Shown: piece after piece, positions 1-10,319 of the stretch | Layout of the letters: each line of letters starts with the position of its first letter | Numbering within the stretch: position 1 is the stretch's first letter | Source of the DNA: Anisus vortex | Lineage: Eukaryota > Mollusca > Gastropoda > Planorbidae | Reading direction: 5' to 3' | Assembly: GCA_949126835.1 (NCBI GenBank) | Contig: OX421495.1 | Location: 27,343,721 to 27,407,720, forward strand | DNA: 64,000 nt | The notes under the pieces: model-generated | What the model saw: the letters and a program-made list of their open reading frames with translations, nothing else | The model's database searches: none | What the model was told of the DNA's origin: nothing | Made by a program: the position numbers and the translations under genes

Positions 1-291
1 TATTATATTTGTTTTTACTATAAATGTTTTGAAATATTTTTTACACTTCTATATTATAAACATTGTATTATAAGCCAAATTCAATACTGGTATGAAGTTC
101 TATGAAAAGATCAACAGAAAGTGGGCTACCAGTCTCATTCTGTTTAACACTAAGGTTTAACACTAAGCTTAAATACTAAGGTTCAGGGTGCACTCCTAAA
201 GTATGAAATCCACTGTGCACAGTTTTTTGAACAGCATGTTGTTTTTTTTAAAAATATAATACAAACAATTACATCAACAAGATTCAGCTAC

Positions 292-406
292 CTGATCTCT
301 TCATCAACCAAGACAGGCCTTGTAGACAGTCTCCTCTGCTGTGACTTTGAGTTTGTCTTCGCTGACAATTTCAACCAGTTTATCGACAGGAAGAGGTAAA
401 AAATTC
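292..406 (-). pseudogene. Kelch-like BACK-domain exon, apparently broken
   Basis: Read on the minus strand from about 406, this stretch encodes NFLPLPVDKLVEIVSEDKL and then KVTAEETVYKACLG. This is the usual central BACK-domain pattern of kelch-like (KLHL) proteins, substrate adaptors of Cullin-3 ubiquitin ligases: Leu-Pro-x-Asp-x-Leu, then Ser-x-Asp-x-Leu-x-Val, then Glu-Glu-x-Val-Tyr. A CAG acceptor can be placed just before 406. Family members continue with a Trp after this point, but here TGA TGA follows in frame (301-306). A one-base shift would restore a W-M-K-like continuation to a GT donor at 290-291; alternatively a weak GT donor right after the CTTG would avoid the stop. The exon phase does not fit the exon at 988-1146, and about 20 family residues between them are unaccounted for. 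Family assignment is fairly secure; whether it is a pseudogene or a mis-drawn exon end is not. Confidence 0.5.
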
Positions 407-603
407 CTGCTGCTTACACAGCAATGGGAACTGACAAGATAGAACAATTTCTATTTTTATCATTTGAAAATAGGCAAAATTTGTAGCAAAATGTATCACA
501 TTAAAACTATCTCTTATTTTTTTAAAGTTTTGGTTGCAATTTATTTGTATTTTTTTTGTAGAGCTAAGTAGATTATATGTTTGTAGAGCTAAGTAAATAG
601 TAA

Positions 604-838
604 GTATCCCTTTTAGACCAAGTTAATCTATATGGCAAGTGAAGCAGCAATCATAAGTTCCTGAGGCCATGGCATATAAGGGAATATGTGGCCAGAACAA
701 TCTTCTGCTGCCTTACTTCTCCCCAACTACTGTCAGGCACCCAAAAGAGCTGGGTAGACTCGGGGGACACACTCCAAATGCCAAAACAAAATCCTAACCT
801 TCACAAGAGTTTAAACTTGTCCAATTTCAGTTCATATT
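604..838 (-). mobile_element. Degenerate SINE copy 1 (mollusc-type, tRNA-derived)
   Basis: This stretch aligns by eye along most of its length with the intact SINE at 2034-2293. Shared blocks in order are a tail like GTACCC...GACCAA, the block AGTGAAGCAGC, the stretch around CTTACTTCTCCCCAACTA, GTCAGGCACCC, and CTGGGTAGACTC followed by ACACTCC. The tRNA-like head near 800-838 is badly decayed and has no readable B box. A short reading frame on the opposite strand across 688-912 has no family resemblance and falls mostly in this repeat. It sits in what would be an intron of the kelch-like gene. Ends are approximate. Confidence 0.6.
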
Positions 839-987
839 GGCCATTAGAGATAGTGTGGCAAGAAAAATACTCGGGTATACAACAGAATTTCAATAACTTT
901 TTAATTTTTTAAACATTCACTTTTTTACACACACACGTTTATGTTTAAATATTTACAACCCTTGTTGTTGATGATTTAATAACTTAC

Positions 988-1146
988 GCAACACAGGTGA
1001 GCCTTAGCAATGAAGTACACGCCGATGCAGTTGGAGACGGTGACGTGATTCATCATGAACTTGGCAAAGCCGTCGCGCAAGGGGATCAGCTGAAACAGGT
1101 TGACCGCAGGCAAAAAGTTCTGAACGGTGTCCTCAGTCAGATTGAC
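988..1146 (-). CDS. Kelch-like protein, exon spanning the BTB end and BACK start
   Basis: On the minus strand this exon reads 53 whole codons without a stop. It begins VNLTEDTVQNFLPAVNLFQL, continues through IPLRDGFAKFMMNH, and ends VSNCIGVYFIAKAHLCC. This is the KLHL signature for the helix after the BTB fold and the start of BACK: T-E-D-x-V-x-x-x-L-x-A-x-N-L-x-Q-L, then the S-N-C-x-G-x-x-x-x-A-x-x-H motif. KLHL proteins are Cullin-3 adaptors in which BTB and the 3-box bind the cullin and the kelch propeller binds the target. Splice sites are good: a pyrimidine-rich TTGTTGTTTCCAG acceptor directly before 1146 and a GTAAGT donor at 982-987. The exon is phase 0 at both ends. The opposite-strand open frame (997-1251) is an antisense shadow. 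I cannot assign a specific family member. The remaining BTB and the kelch repeats are not in this window. Confidence 0.78.
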
Positions 1147-1263
1147 CTGGAAACAACAATGTGGCAGGTAAATATCAGGAACCCTGAAGTAATCAACTGG
1201 GATAACATTTCTAGAACACCGTCAGATTCTACATTGTATGCTCTATGGTAGAGAAAACAGAGT

Positions 1264-1494
1264 ATTCCTTTCAGACCATGTCGGTGCATAAGGCCAGTGA
1301 AGCAGCTTTATCCAGTTTTCTAATCCACTGCAAGCAAAGGGAATGTGTGGCCGACACAATATTCCCAGCTAATGTGAGACAACCTTAAAAAAAGATGGGT
1401 AGTTTTAGGGACACTCCAGACCTGAAGAAGAAGTAAACCTGAATTGGAACCGAAAACTTTGTAAATCTACCTGTCTGCCGTTCCCCCCTCCAAG
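1264..1494 (-). mobile_element. Degenerate SINE copy 2
   Basis: This is a second relative of the SINE at 2034-2293. Recognisable blocks are TTCAGACCATGTCGG, GGCCAGTGAAGCAGC, GGAATGTGTGGCC, GATGGGTAG and a head ending CTGTCTGCCGTTCCCCC, which corresponds to ACTGCCGCACGG...CCCC of the intact copy. Several internal deletions make it shorter than the model, and no B box can be read. It lies directly upstream, on the minus strand, of the kelch-like exon at 988-1146. Ends are approximate. Confidence 0.55.
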
Positions 1495-2023
1495 CTAGAC
1501 CACTATAAATGTCTTTGTGTGCAACATTTTTTCACATACATCCCAAGTGCATATATTTTTATTAGCCAAGGCATTTCCCTATGGGCCAGTTGCATATATT
1601 TACCTCAACGAAGGGTGTCTATTTAAAAAAAAAAATAGGGATTTGACCTTCACCATAGTCTCTGGCAGAATGTTTATTCGATAGCTGAATAGTAGAATTT
1701 TATTTTGCTTTTAAAATTATGAAAATCAACCAATTGCTGCAGTTTTTTTCTAACATTGTAACATTGAAAGTGTGGTGCTAATGGACGCTACCAAGCTACA
1801 CTATAATGGTTGATGAAACTTTTTCTTATGAATTAATATTACAACTAAATCCAATTATTTTAAGAATTAGATAAATTCTAATAAGGTAAGTTATTATGTC
1901 TCAAGCATTATCACTTTTTAAAAACAAAAAGGTAAACAAATAATTTCAGAACCCAATGGATGTCACAGCCATTCTAAAATAAAGTCTGGGTCGTGGGGAG
2001 TAATTTGTAAGATAATAGTCGGG
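1495..2023. other. AT-rich presumed intron; nothing recognised
   Basis: I read both strands for a BTB-domain exon, which should lie here if the exons at 2421-2502 and 988-1146 belong to one gene, and found none. An A-run lies near 1625-1638. No RNA gene or clear repeat was seen. Confidence 0.5.
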
Positions 2024-2303
2024 AATGAAGGTAAGAAAGTAAAGTACCCGTCGGACCAAATTGATCCATAGGTCCAGTGAAGCAGCGTTCACCAGTTACT
2101 TTGGCCCGACATACTAAGTGATTTTGTGCCCAAACTATGCACAGCCGCCTTTACTTTACCCCAACTAAGGTCAGGTACTCATTAAGCTGGGTAGACTCAG
2201 GGGTAAAAAGTCCTAGCCTGCACCAGAATTCGAACCCAGGACCTTTGGTACACCAGCCGAACACACTGCCGCACGGTCACCGTGCCCCCTGGTAATGAAG
2301 GTA
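2024..2303. repeat. Target-site duplication flanking SINE copy 3
   Basis: The 10-bp word AATGAAGGTA occurs at 2024-2033 and again at 2294-2303, directly bracketing the SINE. It is the footprint expected of LINE-driven SINE integration. Its intactness suggests this copy is younger than the other two. Confidence 0.75.
2034..2293 (-). mobile_element. Full-length tRNA-derived SINE (copy 3)
   Basis: Read on the minus strand, the element begins near 2291 with GGGGCACGGTGACCGTGCGG. It has an A-box-like segment around GGCTGGTGTACCAAAGG and a perfect pol III B box GGTTCGAATTC at 2226-2236. The body contains GGGTAAAGTAAAGGCGG and ends with GACGGGTACTTTACTTTC. A tRNA-like head plus a conserved non-tRNA body and a short tail is the structure of a SINE. 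From memory the body resembles SINEs common in gastropods and other lophotrochozoans, but I cannot confirm the family name. It is 260 bp, inside a perfect 10-bp duplication. The B box is the internal promoter and would drive minus-strand transcription. Confidence 0.8.
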
Positions 2304-2420
2304 GGCCCTATGCATAGCAAAAAAAAGTAGTTAATATTATAGGTCCATATAAATATATATTCTAAGAAGAGAATTTTTGTAAGTAGTTTACAACAAAAAT
2401 GTATTTAACAAATACCTTAC

Positions 2421-2502
2421 CTTTTAACCTGGCTTCGTCATGAAGCACATCTTCCCCGTAGAGAGAATTGTCACTTTTGGGTGACAGGCTACAGTCTGTC
2501 AT
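2421..2502 (-). CDS. Possible first coding exon of the kelch-like gene
   Basis: From an ATG whose first base is 2502 on the minus strand, 27 codons run to a good donor (AAAAG, then GTAAGG at 2415-2420). They encode MTDCSLSPKSDNSLYGEDVL and then HDEARLK. A short acidic and polar leader before a splice site would suit a KLHL N-terminus, where a helix precedes the BTB fold. However, the exon ends in phase 1 while the next recognised exon (988-1146) starts in phase 0, so at least one BTB exon is required and none was found. The upstream continuation of this open frame is hydrophobic, AT-rich and probably non-coding. It could be chance, or belong to another transcript. Confidence 0.33.
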
Positions 2503-2503
2503 T

Positions 2504-2741
2504 TTAAAGTATATTTTTTTGATTGGAATGCCTAGTGCAATCACTGCATTGCCAGTAAGAAAGAATAGGATAAATCTAGATGTTAATGTAAAGAATAAAA
2601 TAAGTCTGCTATAAATTATAAACACGTTACATTGTTCTCTTATTCAAGGAAACATGAATGTTTTGTTCAATACTGCCAGAACAATATTTCGTAAAGTTTT
2701 TAGACTAGGGAGGTTAATACCGTTGTTTTTTTCAAACCCAG
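2504..2741. other. Low-copy sequence, nothing recognised
   Basis: AT-rich DNA between the candidate first exon and the 57-bp tandem repeat. If the gene model is right this would hold its 5' UTR or promoter, but no convincing core promoter element can be named. Confidence 0.4.
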
Positions 2742-2905
2742 CCTAACAGTTATATTTATTATAACAGACTAACACTACAGCTCATTAGCGTGAATAGGCA
2801 TAATATTTATATTTATTATAACAGACTACACACTACAGCTCATTAGCTTGAATAGGCCTAACAGTTATATTTATTATAACACCTAACACTACAGCTCATT
2901 AACAC
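2742..2905. repeat. Tandem repeat of 57-58 bp, about 2.8 copies
   Basis: The word TATATTTATTATAAC begins at 2751, 2808 and 2866, giving periods of 57 and 58 bp. Each copy continues with CACTACAGCTCATTA, and the first two also with a GAATAGG tail. Copies differ by small changes (CCTAACAG versus CATAATAT at the start), so the repeat is moderately old. It is unrelated to the 46-bp satellite. Confidence 0.85.
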
Positions 2906-3414
2906 TTGCATAGGGAAAATAGTGGACTGTTAGGTGAGGGGGCAATAATATATATCAGATGTTTTATCTTGTACATTACAGACACGCCTTCTATATAAAG
3001 AAGATTATTGTGCCCTACACTCATCCGCGGTGTGAGTCTATATAGTAGTATAGTAGCCTACTGGATTTCCTGGTTTATTCAGATAACCCATTTTATGCCA
3101 GGATGCCACTCGGAAAGAAAGAGTATGCTGTTTATATGCATTGATTTGTTCTTGCATAATATAAGGGAAAGGAAGGTATATTTGTCCTTATTTTTATCTG
3201 AGCATTGCAACAGGTTAAAATGTTATTACTAGAGCCTATAGGTTAATGCCTATAATAAATTATCATTTATTATGTACTATTGCATGATTTTATCGTAAAC
3301 AATTAAAAGACTAATATTTTGTTTTTTTAACATATCAAAAGTTGAAGTAAACAATTTATAGTTCTAAATCTATAGATCTAACTCAATTACATAAAAAAAA
3401 TTAACAACGATAAT
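2906..3414. other. Low-copy DNA bordering the satellite; nothing recognised
   Basis: AT-rich sequence. A 74-codon plus-strand open frame at 3008-3232 has no recognisable motif, no splice context and unremarkable composition, so I do not treat it as a gene. This is the last non-satellite stretch apart from the LTR copies. Confidence 0.45.
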
Positions 3415-3506
3415 AACCAATAGAAGAAACACAATATAACCAATAGAACAAACACAATGCAACCAATAGAAGAGACACAATATAACTAATAGAATAGACA
3501 CAAACG
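3415..3506 (+). repeat. Short array of 23-bp units at the satellite edge
   Basis: Units starting AACCAATAG or AACTAATAG begin at 3415, 3438, 3461 and 3484, exactly 23 bp apart. Each has the form AAC-C/T-AATAGAA followed by an ACACAA tail. This resembles the first half of the 46-bp monomer (GACTATTAGAATAGAAGACA). The fourth unit grades into the main satellite through ACAAACGAAACAAAAGCAAG. The array is four units long and forms the left boundary of the satellite. Confidence 0.8.
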
Positions 3507-6500
3507 AAACAAAAGCAAGATGAGACAACCCTGTTGACTATTAGAATAGCTGACACAAAAGCTAGATGAGACAACCCTGTTGACTATTAGAATAGAAGAC
3601 AAGCAAGATGAGACAACCCTGTTGACTATTAGAATAAAAGACACAATAGCAAGATGCGACAACTCAGACAACCCTGTTGACTATTAGAATAGAAGACACA
3701 AAAGCAAGATGAGACAACCCTGTTGACTATTAGAATAGAAGACGAAAGCAAGAAAAGACAGCCATGTTGACCAATAGAATAGAAGACACAAAAGCAAGAA
3801 AAAACATCCATGTTGACTATTAGAATAGAAGACACAAAAGCAAGATGAGACAACCCTGTTGACTATTAGAATATTTGACACAAAAGCTAGATGAGACAAC
3901 CCTGTTGACTATTAGAATAGAAGACACAAAAGCAAGATGAGACAACCCTGTTGGCTATTAGAATAAAAGACACAATAGCAAGATGCGACAACTCAGACAA
4001 CCCTGTTGACTATTAGAATAGAAGACACAAAAGCAAGATGAGACAACCCTGTTGACTATTAGAATAGAAGACAAAAGCAAGAAAAGACAGCCATGTTGAC
4101 CAATAGAATAGAAGACACAAAAGCAAGAAAAAACAACCATGTTGACTATTAGATAAGAAGACACAAAAGCAAGATGAGACAACCCTGTTGACTATTAGAA
4201 TATTTGAAACAAAAGCTAGATCAGACAACCATGTAGACTATTAGAATAGAAGATCACAAAAGCAAGATGAGACAAGCCTGTTGAATATTAGAATAGAAGA
4301 CATAACAGCAAGATGAGACAAAACTATTGACTATTAGAATATAAGACACATAAGCAAGATGAGACAACCTTGTTGACTATTAGAATAGAAGACACAAAAG
4401 TGAGATGAGATAACCCTGTTGACTATTAGAATAGAAGACACAAAAGCTATATAAGACAACCCTGTTGACTATTAGAAAAGAAAACAAAAAAAGCAAGATA
4501 AAACAACCCTGTTGACTATTAGAATAGAAGACACAAAAGCAATATAAGACAACCCTGTTGACTATTAGAATAGAAGAAAAAAGGCAAGATAAGACAACCC
4601 TGTTGACTATTAGAATAGAAGACACAAAGGCAAGATGAGATAACCCTGTTGACTATTAGAATAGAAGACACAAAAGCAAGATGAGATAACCCTGTTGACT
4701 ATTAGAATAGAAGACACAAAAGCAAGATAAGACAACCCTGTTGACTATTAAAATAAAAGACACAAAAGCAAGATAAGACAACCATGTTGACTATTAGAAT
4801 AGAAGACACCAAAGCAAGAAAAGACAACCATGTTGACTATTAGAATAGAAGACACAAAAGCTAGATAAGACAACCCTGTTAATCATTATAATAGAAGACA
4901 CAAAAGCAAGAAAAGACAACCATATTGACTATTAGAATAGAAGACACAAAAGCTAGATGAGACAACCCTGTTGACTATTAGACTATAAGACACAAAAGTT
5001 AGATGAGACAACCCTGTTGACTATTAAAATAGAAGAAACAATAGCAAGAAGAGACAACTCTGTTTACCATCATTCTGATATAAGAAGACATAAATACATA
5101 ATGAGACAACCCTGTTAATCATTAGAATAGAAGACACAAAAGCTAGATGAGACAACCCTGTTGACTATTAGAATAGAAGACAAGAAAAGCTAGATGAGAC
5201 AACCCTATTGACTATTAGAATAGAAGACAAAAAGCAAGTTGAGACAAGCCTGTTGACTATTAGAATAGAAGACAAAAAAGCAAGATGAGACAACCCTGTT
5301 GACTATTAGAATAGAAGACACAATAGCAAGATGAGACAACTCAGAAAACCCTGTTGAATATTAGAATAGATGACACAAAAGCAAAATGAGATAACCCTGT
5401 TGACTATTAGAATAGAAGACACAAAAGCTAGATGAGACAACCCTGTTGACTATTAGAATAGAAAACACAAAAGCAAGTTGAGACAACCCTGTTGACTATT
5501 AGAATAGAAGACACAAAAGCAAGATAAGACAACCCTGTTAACTATTAGAATAGAAGACACAAAGACAAGATGAGATAACCCTGTTGACCATTAGAATAGA
5601 AGACACAAAAGCAAGATAAGACAACCCTGTTGACTATTAAAATATAAGACACAAAAGCAAGATAAGACAACCCTGTTGACTATTTGAATAGAAGACACAA
5701 AGACAAGATGAGATAACCCTGTTGACCATTAGAATAGAAGACACAAAAGCAAGATAAGACAACCCTGTTGACTATTAAAATATAAGACACAAAAGCAAGA
5801 TAAGACAACCCTGTTGACTATTAGAATAGAAGACACAAAAGTAATATGAGACAACCCTGTTGACTATTAAAATAAAAAAAAAAAAGCTAGATGAGACAAC
5901 CCCGTTGACTATTAGAATAGCAGACACAATAGCAAGATGAGACAACTCATAAAACCCTGTTGACTATTAGAATAGAAGACACAAAAGCAAGATGAGACAA
6001 CCCTGTTGACAATTAGAATAGATGACACAAAAGGCAAGATAAGACAACCCTGTTGACTATTTGAATGGAAGACACAAAGGCAAGATGAGATAACCCTGTT
6101 GACTATTAGAATAGAAGACACAAAAGCAAGATAATAAAACCCTGTTGACTATTAAAATATAAGACACAAAAGCAAGATAAGACAACCCTGTTGACTATTA
6201 GAATAGAAGACACAAAAGCAATATGAGACAACCCTGTTGACTATTAAAATATAACTCACAAAAGCTAGATGAGACAACCCTGTTGACTATTAGAATAGAA
6301 GACACAAAAGCAAGAAAAGACAATGATGTAGACTATTAGAATAGAAGACAAAAGCTAGATGAGACAACCCTGTTGACTATTAGACTATAAGACACAAAAG
6401 CTAGATGAGACAACCCTAATGACTATTAGAATAGATGACACAAAAGCAAGATGAGACAATTCATACAACCCTGTTGACTATTGGAATAGAAGACACAAAA

Positions 6501-9178
6501 GCAAGAAGAGACAACCCTGTTGACCATTCTGGTATAAGAAGACATAAATACATAATGAGACAACCCTGTTAATCATTAGAATAGAAGACAAAAGCAAGAT
6601 GAGACAACCCTGTTGACTATTAGAATATATGACACAAAAGCTAGATGAGACAACCCTGTTTACTATTAAAAAAGAAGACACAAAAGCAAGATGAGACAAC
6701 CCTGTTGACTATAAGAATAGAAAACAAAAGCAAGAAAAGACAGCCATGTTCACTATTAGAATACAAGACACAAAAGCTAGATGAGACAACCCTGTTGACT
6801 ATTAGAATATAAGACACAAAAGCTAGATGAGACAACCCTGTTGACTATAAGAATAGAAGACACAAAAGTAAGATGAGACAACCCTGTTGACTATTAGAAT
6901 AGAAGACACAAAAGCAAGATAAGACAACCCTGTTAACTATTACAAAAGAAAACACAAAAGTAAGATGAAACAACCTTGTTGACTATTAGAATAGAAGACA
7001 CAAAAACTAGATGAGACAACCCTGCCAACTATTAGAATAGAAAACAAAAAAGCTAGATGAGACAACCCTGTTGACTATTAGAATAGAAGACACAAAAGCA
7101 AGATAAGAAAACCATGTTGACTATTAGAATAGAAGACACAATAGCAAGATGAGACAAAACTATTGACTATTAGATTAGATGACACATAAGCTAGATGAGA
7201 CAACCCTGTTGACAAATATAGAATAGAAGACACAAAAGCTAGATGAGACAACCCTGTTGACTATTAGAATAGAAGACACAATAGCAAGATGAGACAAATC
7301 AGACAACCCTGTTGAATATTAAAATAGAAGACACAAAAAAAAGATGAGACAACCCTGTTGACTATTAGAATAGATGACACAAAAGCAAAATGAGATAACC
7401 CTGTTGACTATTAGAATATAACAAACAAAAGCTAGATGAGACAACCCTGTTGACTATTAGAATAGAAGACACAATAGCAAGATGAGACAACTCAGACAAC
7501 CGTGTTGAATATTAAAATAGAAGACACAAAAAAAAGATGAGACAACCCTGTTGACTATTAGAATAGATGACAGAAAAGCAAAATGAGATAACCCTGTTGA
7601 CTATTAGAATAGAAGACACAAAAGCTAGATAAGACAGCCCTGTTGACGATTAGAATAGAAGATACAAAAGCAAGAAAAGACAACCATGTTGACTATTAGA
7701 ATAGAAGACACCAAAGCAAGATAAGACAACCCTGTTAACTATTACAAAAGAAAACACAAAAGCTAGATAAGCCAACCTTGTTGACTATTAGAATAGAAGA
7801 CACAAAAGCTAGATGAGACAACCCTGCCGACTATTAGAATAGAAAACAAAAAAGCTAGATGGGACAACCCTGTTGACTATTAGAATAGAAGACACAAAAG
7901 CAAGATAAGAAAACCCTGTTGACTATTAGAATAGAAGACACAATAGCAAGATGAGACAAAACTATTGACTATTAGAATAGATGACACAAAAGCAAGAAAA
8001 GACAACCATGTTGACTATTAGAATAGAAGACACAAAAGCAAGAAAAGACAACCATGTTGACTATTAGAATAGAAGACACAAAAGCTAGATGAGACAACCC
8101 TGTTGACTATTAGACTATAAGACACAAAAGTTAGATGAGACAACCCTGTTGACTATTAAAAAAGAAGAAACAATAGCAAGAAGAGACAACTCTGTTTACC
8201 ATTCTGATATAAGAAGACATAAATACATAATGAGACAACCCTGTTAATCATTAGAATAGAAGACACAAAAAAAGATGAGACAACCCTGTTGACTATTAGA
8301 ATAGATGACACAAAAGCAAAATGAGATAACCTTGTTGACAATTAAAATATAACACACAAAAGCTAGATGAGACAACCCTGTTGACTATTAGAATAGAAGA
8401 CACAAAAGCAAGAAAAGACAACCATGTTGACTATTAGACTATAAGACACAAAAGCTAGATGAGACAACCCTGTTGACTATTAGAATAGAAGACACAATAG
8501 CAAGAAGAGACAACTCTGTTTACCATTCTGATATAAGAAGACATAAATACATAATGAGACAACCCTGTTAATCATTAGAATAGAAGACACAAAATTTAGA
8601 TGAGACAACCCTGTTGACTATTAGAATAAAAGACACAAAAGCAAGATAAGACAACCCTGTTGACTATTAGAATAGAAGACACAATAGCAAGATGAGATAA
8701 CCCTGTTGACTATTAGAATAGAAGACACAAAAGCAAGATGAGACAACCCTGTTGACTATTAGAATAGAAGACACAATAGCAAGTTGAGACATCTCAGACA
8801 ACCTGTTGACTATTAGAATAGAAGACACAATAGCAAGATGAGACAACTCAGACAACCCTGTTGAATATTAGAATAGATGACACAAAAGCAAAATGAGATA
8901 ACCCTGTTGACTATTAGAATAGAAGACACAAAAGTAAGAAAAGACAACCATGTTGACTATTAGAATAGAAGACACAAAAGCAAGAAAAGACAACCATTTT
9001 GACTATTAGAATAGAAGACACAAAAGCAAGATAAGACAACCCTGTTGACTATTAGAATAGAAGACACAATAGCAAGATGAAATAACCCTGTTGACTATTA
9101 GAATAGAAGACACAAAAGCAAGATGAGACAACCCTGTTGACTATTAGAATAGAAGAAACAATAGCAAGAAGAGACAAT
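3484..9178 (+). repeat. 46-bp satellite, left segment
   Basis: Head-to-tail monomers all have the same orientation. The reference monomer is 9093-9138 and starts GACTATTAGAATAGAAG. This segment is the most heterogeneous. Many monomers vary at CAAG/CTAG, GATGAG/GATAAG/GAAAAG, ACACAAAAG/ACACAATAG and CCCTG/CCATG, and some carry an internal insertion (CTCAGACAA). The stretch from about 7.33 kb to 9178 is nearly identical to the stretch 8242 bp further right. The stretch at 3.66-3.95 kb has a near-copy roughly 330 bp later. Short minus-strand frames here repeat the same peptide words and end at the TAATAG found in each monomer; they are not genes. Confidence 0.97.
8191..8250 (+). repeat. Divergent 49-bp marker monomer (one of many)
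   Basis: This monomer reads TTTACCATTCTGATATAAG and then AAGACATAAATACATAATGAG before rejoining the consensus at ACAACCCTG. It is about 49 bp rather than 46. It recurs through the array, for example near 5065, 8533, 12087, 13637, 20327, 30115, 34107, 37789, 51620, 54929, 58541, 60314 and 63516. It is almost always followed by a monomer starting AATCATTAG. It is absent from about 46.2-51.5 kb. It is a useful landmark for higher-order repeats and lies immediately right of every LTR copy. Confidence 0.85.
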
Positions 9179-9494
9179 TGTCACGATTCTGGACTAAAAC
9201 CGTGAGCACTATAGATAGATTATAGCGTAGAGTTAGATTAGATAGAACGAGTAGTCTGAAACTATTACCTTCTTCTCTCTCACGCAATAGGAACACCCCA
9301 ACCACCCCCATTCTTCACCTGTCCTTTAACCTTCACTACACTCTTTTAGTTTTAGTTCCAATTCAGAGTTGCTAATTAATACGCCAAACTGGTACTAAAA
9401 CCATGAGTGAATGAAGTGTGAATCTTAATGTATATATCTTCTATTATAATTTTAACTATTTATTCATGCCGTACTTTAATGTGCTTGTATTTTA

Positions 9495-9546
9495 ACTATT
9501 CATTCATGTTGTTAATTCAAACTATTCATTCATGTTGTTAATTCAA
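9495..9546 (+). repeat. 26-bp direct duplication inside the LTR
   Basis: ACTATTCATTCATGTTGTTA followed by ATTCAA occurs at 9495 and again at 9521 without a gap. The same pair is present in the other three LTR copies at the matching offset. Confidence 0.85.
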
Positions 9547-9852
9547 CATGCTGTATGTAGACATTACGCGCCTGGTACACACACCCCACTTACCCCCCCT
9601 TCTCCTACCACCCAAGGGCGGCGACTCGCTAGCTACCCTTTGAGACGGTCAATGTTTTCGCATCCACTTAATATTCCCCGGCCGAAACCCCCACCCCACT
9701 TGAGTGACCACGTCAAAGTCTATCAAAGGGAGATAATTCCCTTCACTCAGCATGACGTATGTATCAATCGTCTTTTATCTAGATTAAACCCTCCCACTTC
9801 GATCCCCCCCCCCGTCTCCCTTGTTCACCCCGCTGAGTGCGGGCGGCAATAA
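9532..9852 (+). other. 106-codon open frame in the LTR, probably not a gene
   Basis: An ATG-initiated frame encodes a proline- and histidine-rich peptide with no recognised domain, signal peptide or membrane segment. It spans the C-rich block, where proline codons arise by composition alone. It stays open in all four LTR copies, but those are nearly identical recent duplicates, so this says little about selection. Copies 2-4 carry one shared substitution in it (Ile to Thr, T to C at the position equal to 9803). LTR U3 regions rarely encode proteins, so I regard it as chance. Confidence 0.7.
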
Positions 9853-10319
9853 TTATTTCATTTACCCCCACCCCGCAGTTTTGGCGGTATAATTGCTTAC
9901 CCACCCCAACTCCATTTTCGGCTCCAATAACCTTTTGCTTTATGTAAATATATGTTCGAAAAGACCAATGGGAATTATATGTAAGTCCAACCTAATGTAA
10001 TCACCCAACCAAATTGAGCAGCGGTCACGTGACTAGTCTCACTAGACGCCCGCCCAACTTTTGTAGAGGCAGTCTGAGTTTGGCGCTTGACGGATACACT
10101 GTACTTTTAGTTAGAGAGGCTGGCTCAGCTCTCGAAGAAGAAGCATCGTTTTAGCTTAACTCCCAACCTACTCATTTGGACTATAGATAATTAGCCAGTA
10201 ATAGTAATTCGTTAATACAGTTGTGTAAACCTAAAAGTGGATTCCACAACACTACCGTGTACTAATGTTAGACATTCTGACCAATTTCATATCTGTCCAG
10301 TAGTATATCGCCTCACATG

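Noticed and set aside
688..912. 74-codon plus-strand frame as a gene
   Set aside because: Overlaps the decayed SINE at 604-838 and has no motif or splice support.
997..1251. 84-codon plus-strand frame as a gene
   Set aside because: It is antisense to the kelch-like exon at 988-1146, which has the recognisable domain and both splice sites.
2226..2236. tRNA gene suggested by the B box GGTTCGAATTC
   Set aside because: No full cloverleaf can be drawn, and the box lies inside a 260-bp element with SINE tail and target duplications.
3008..3232. 74-codon plus-strand frame as a gene
   Set aside because: No domain, leader or splice context; the length is expected by chance in AT-rich DNA.
9091..9107. 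Repeated sigma70-like promoter (TTGACT and TAGAAT)
   Set aside because: The two words are too close together for a -35/-10 pair, recur in each monomer, and the DNA is eukaryotic.
9532..9852. 106-codon open frame as a conserved gene in four copies
   Set aside because: Proline-rich translation of a C-rich LTR block; the conservation only reflects recent duplication.
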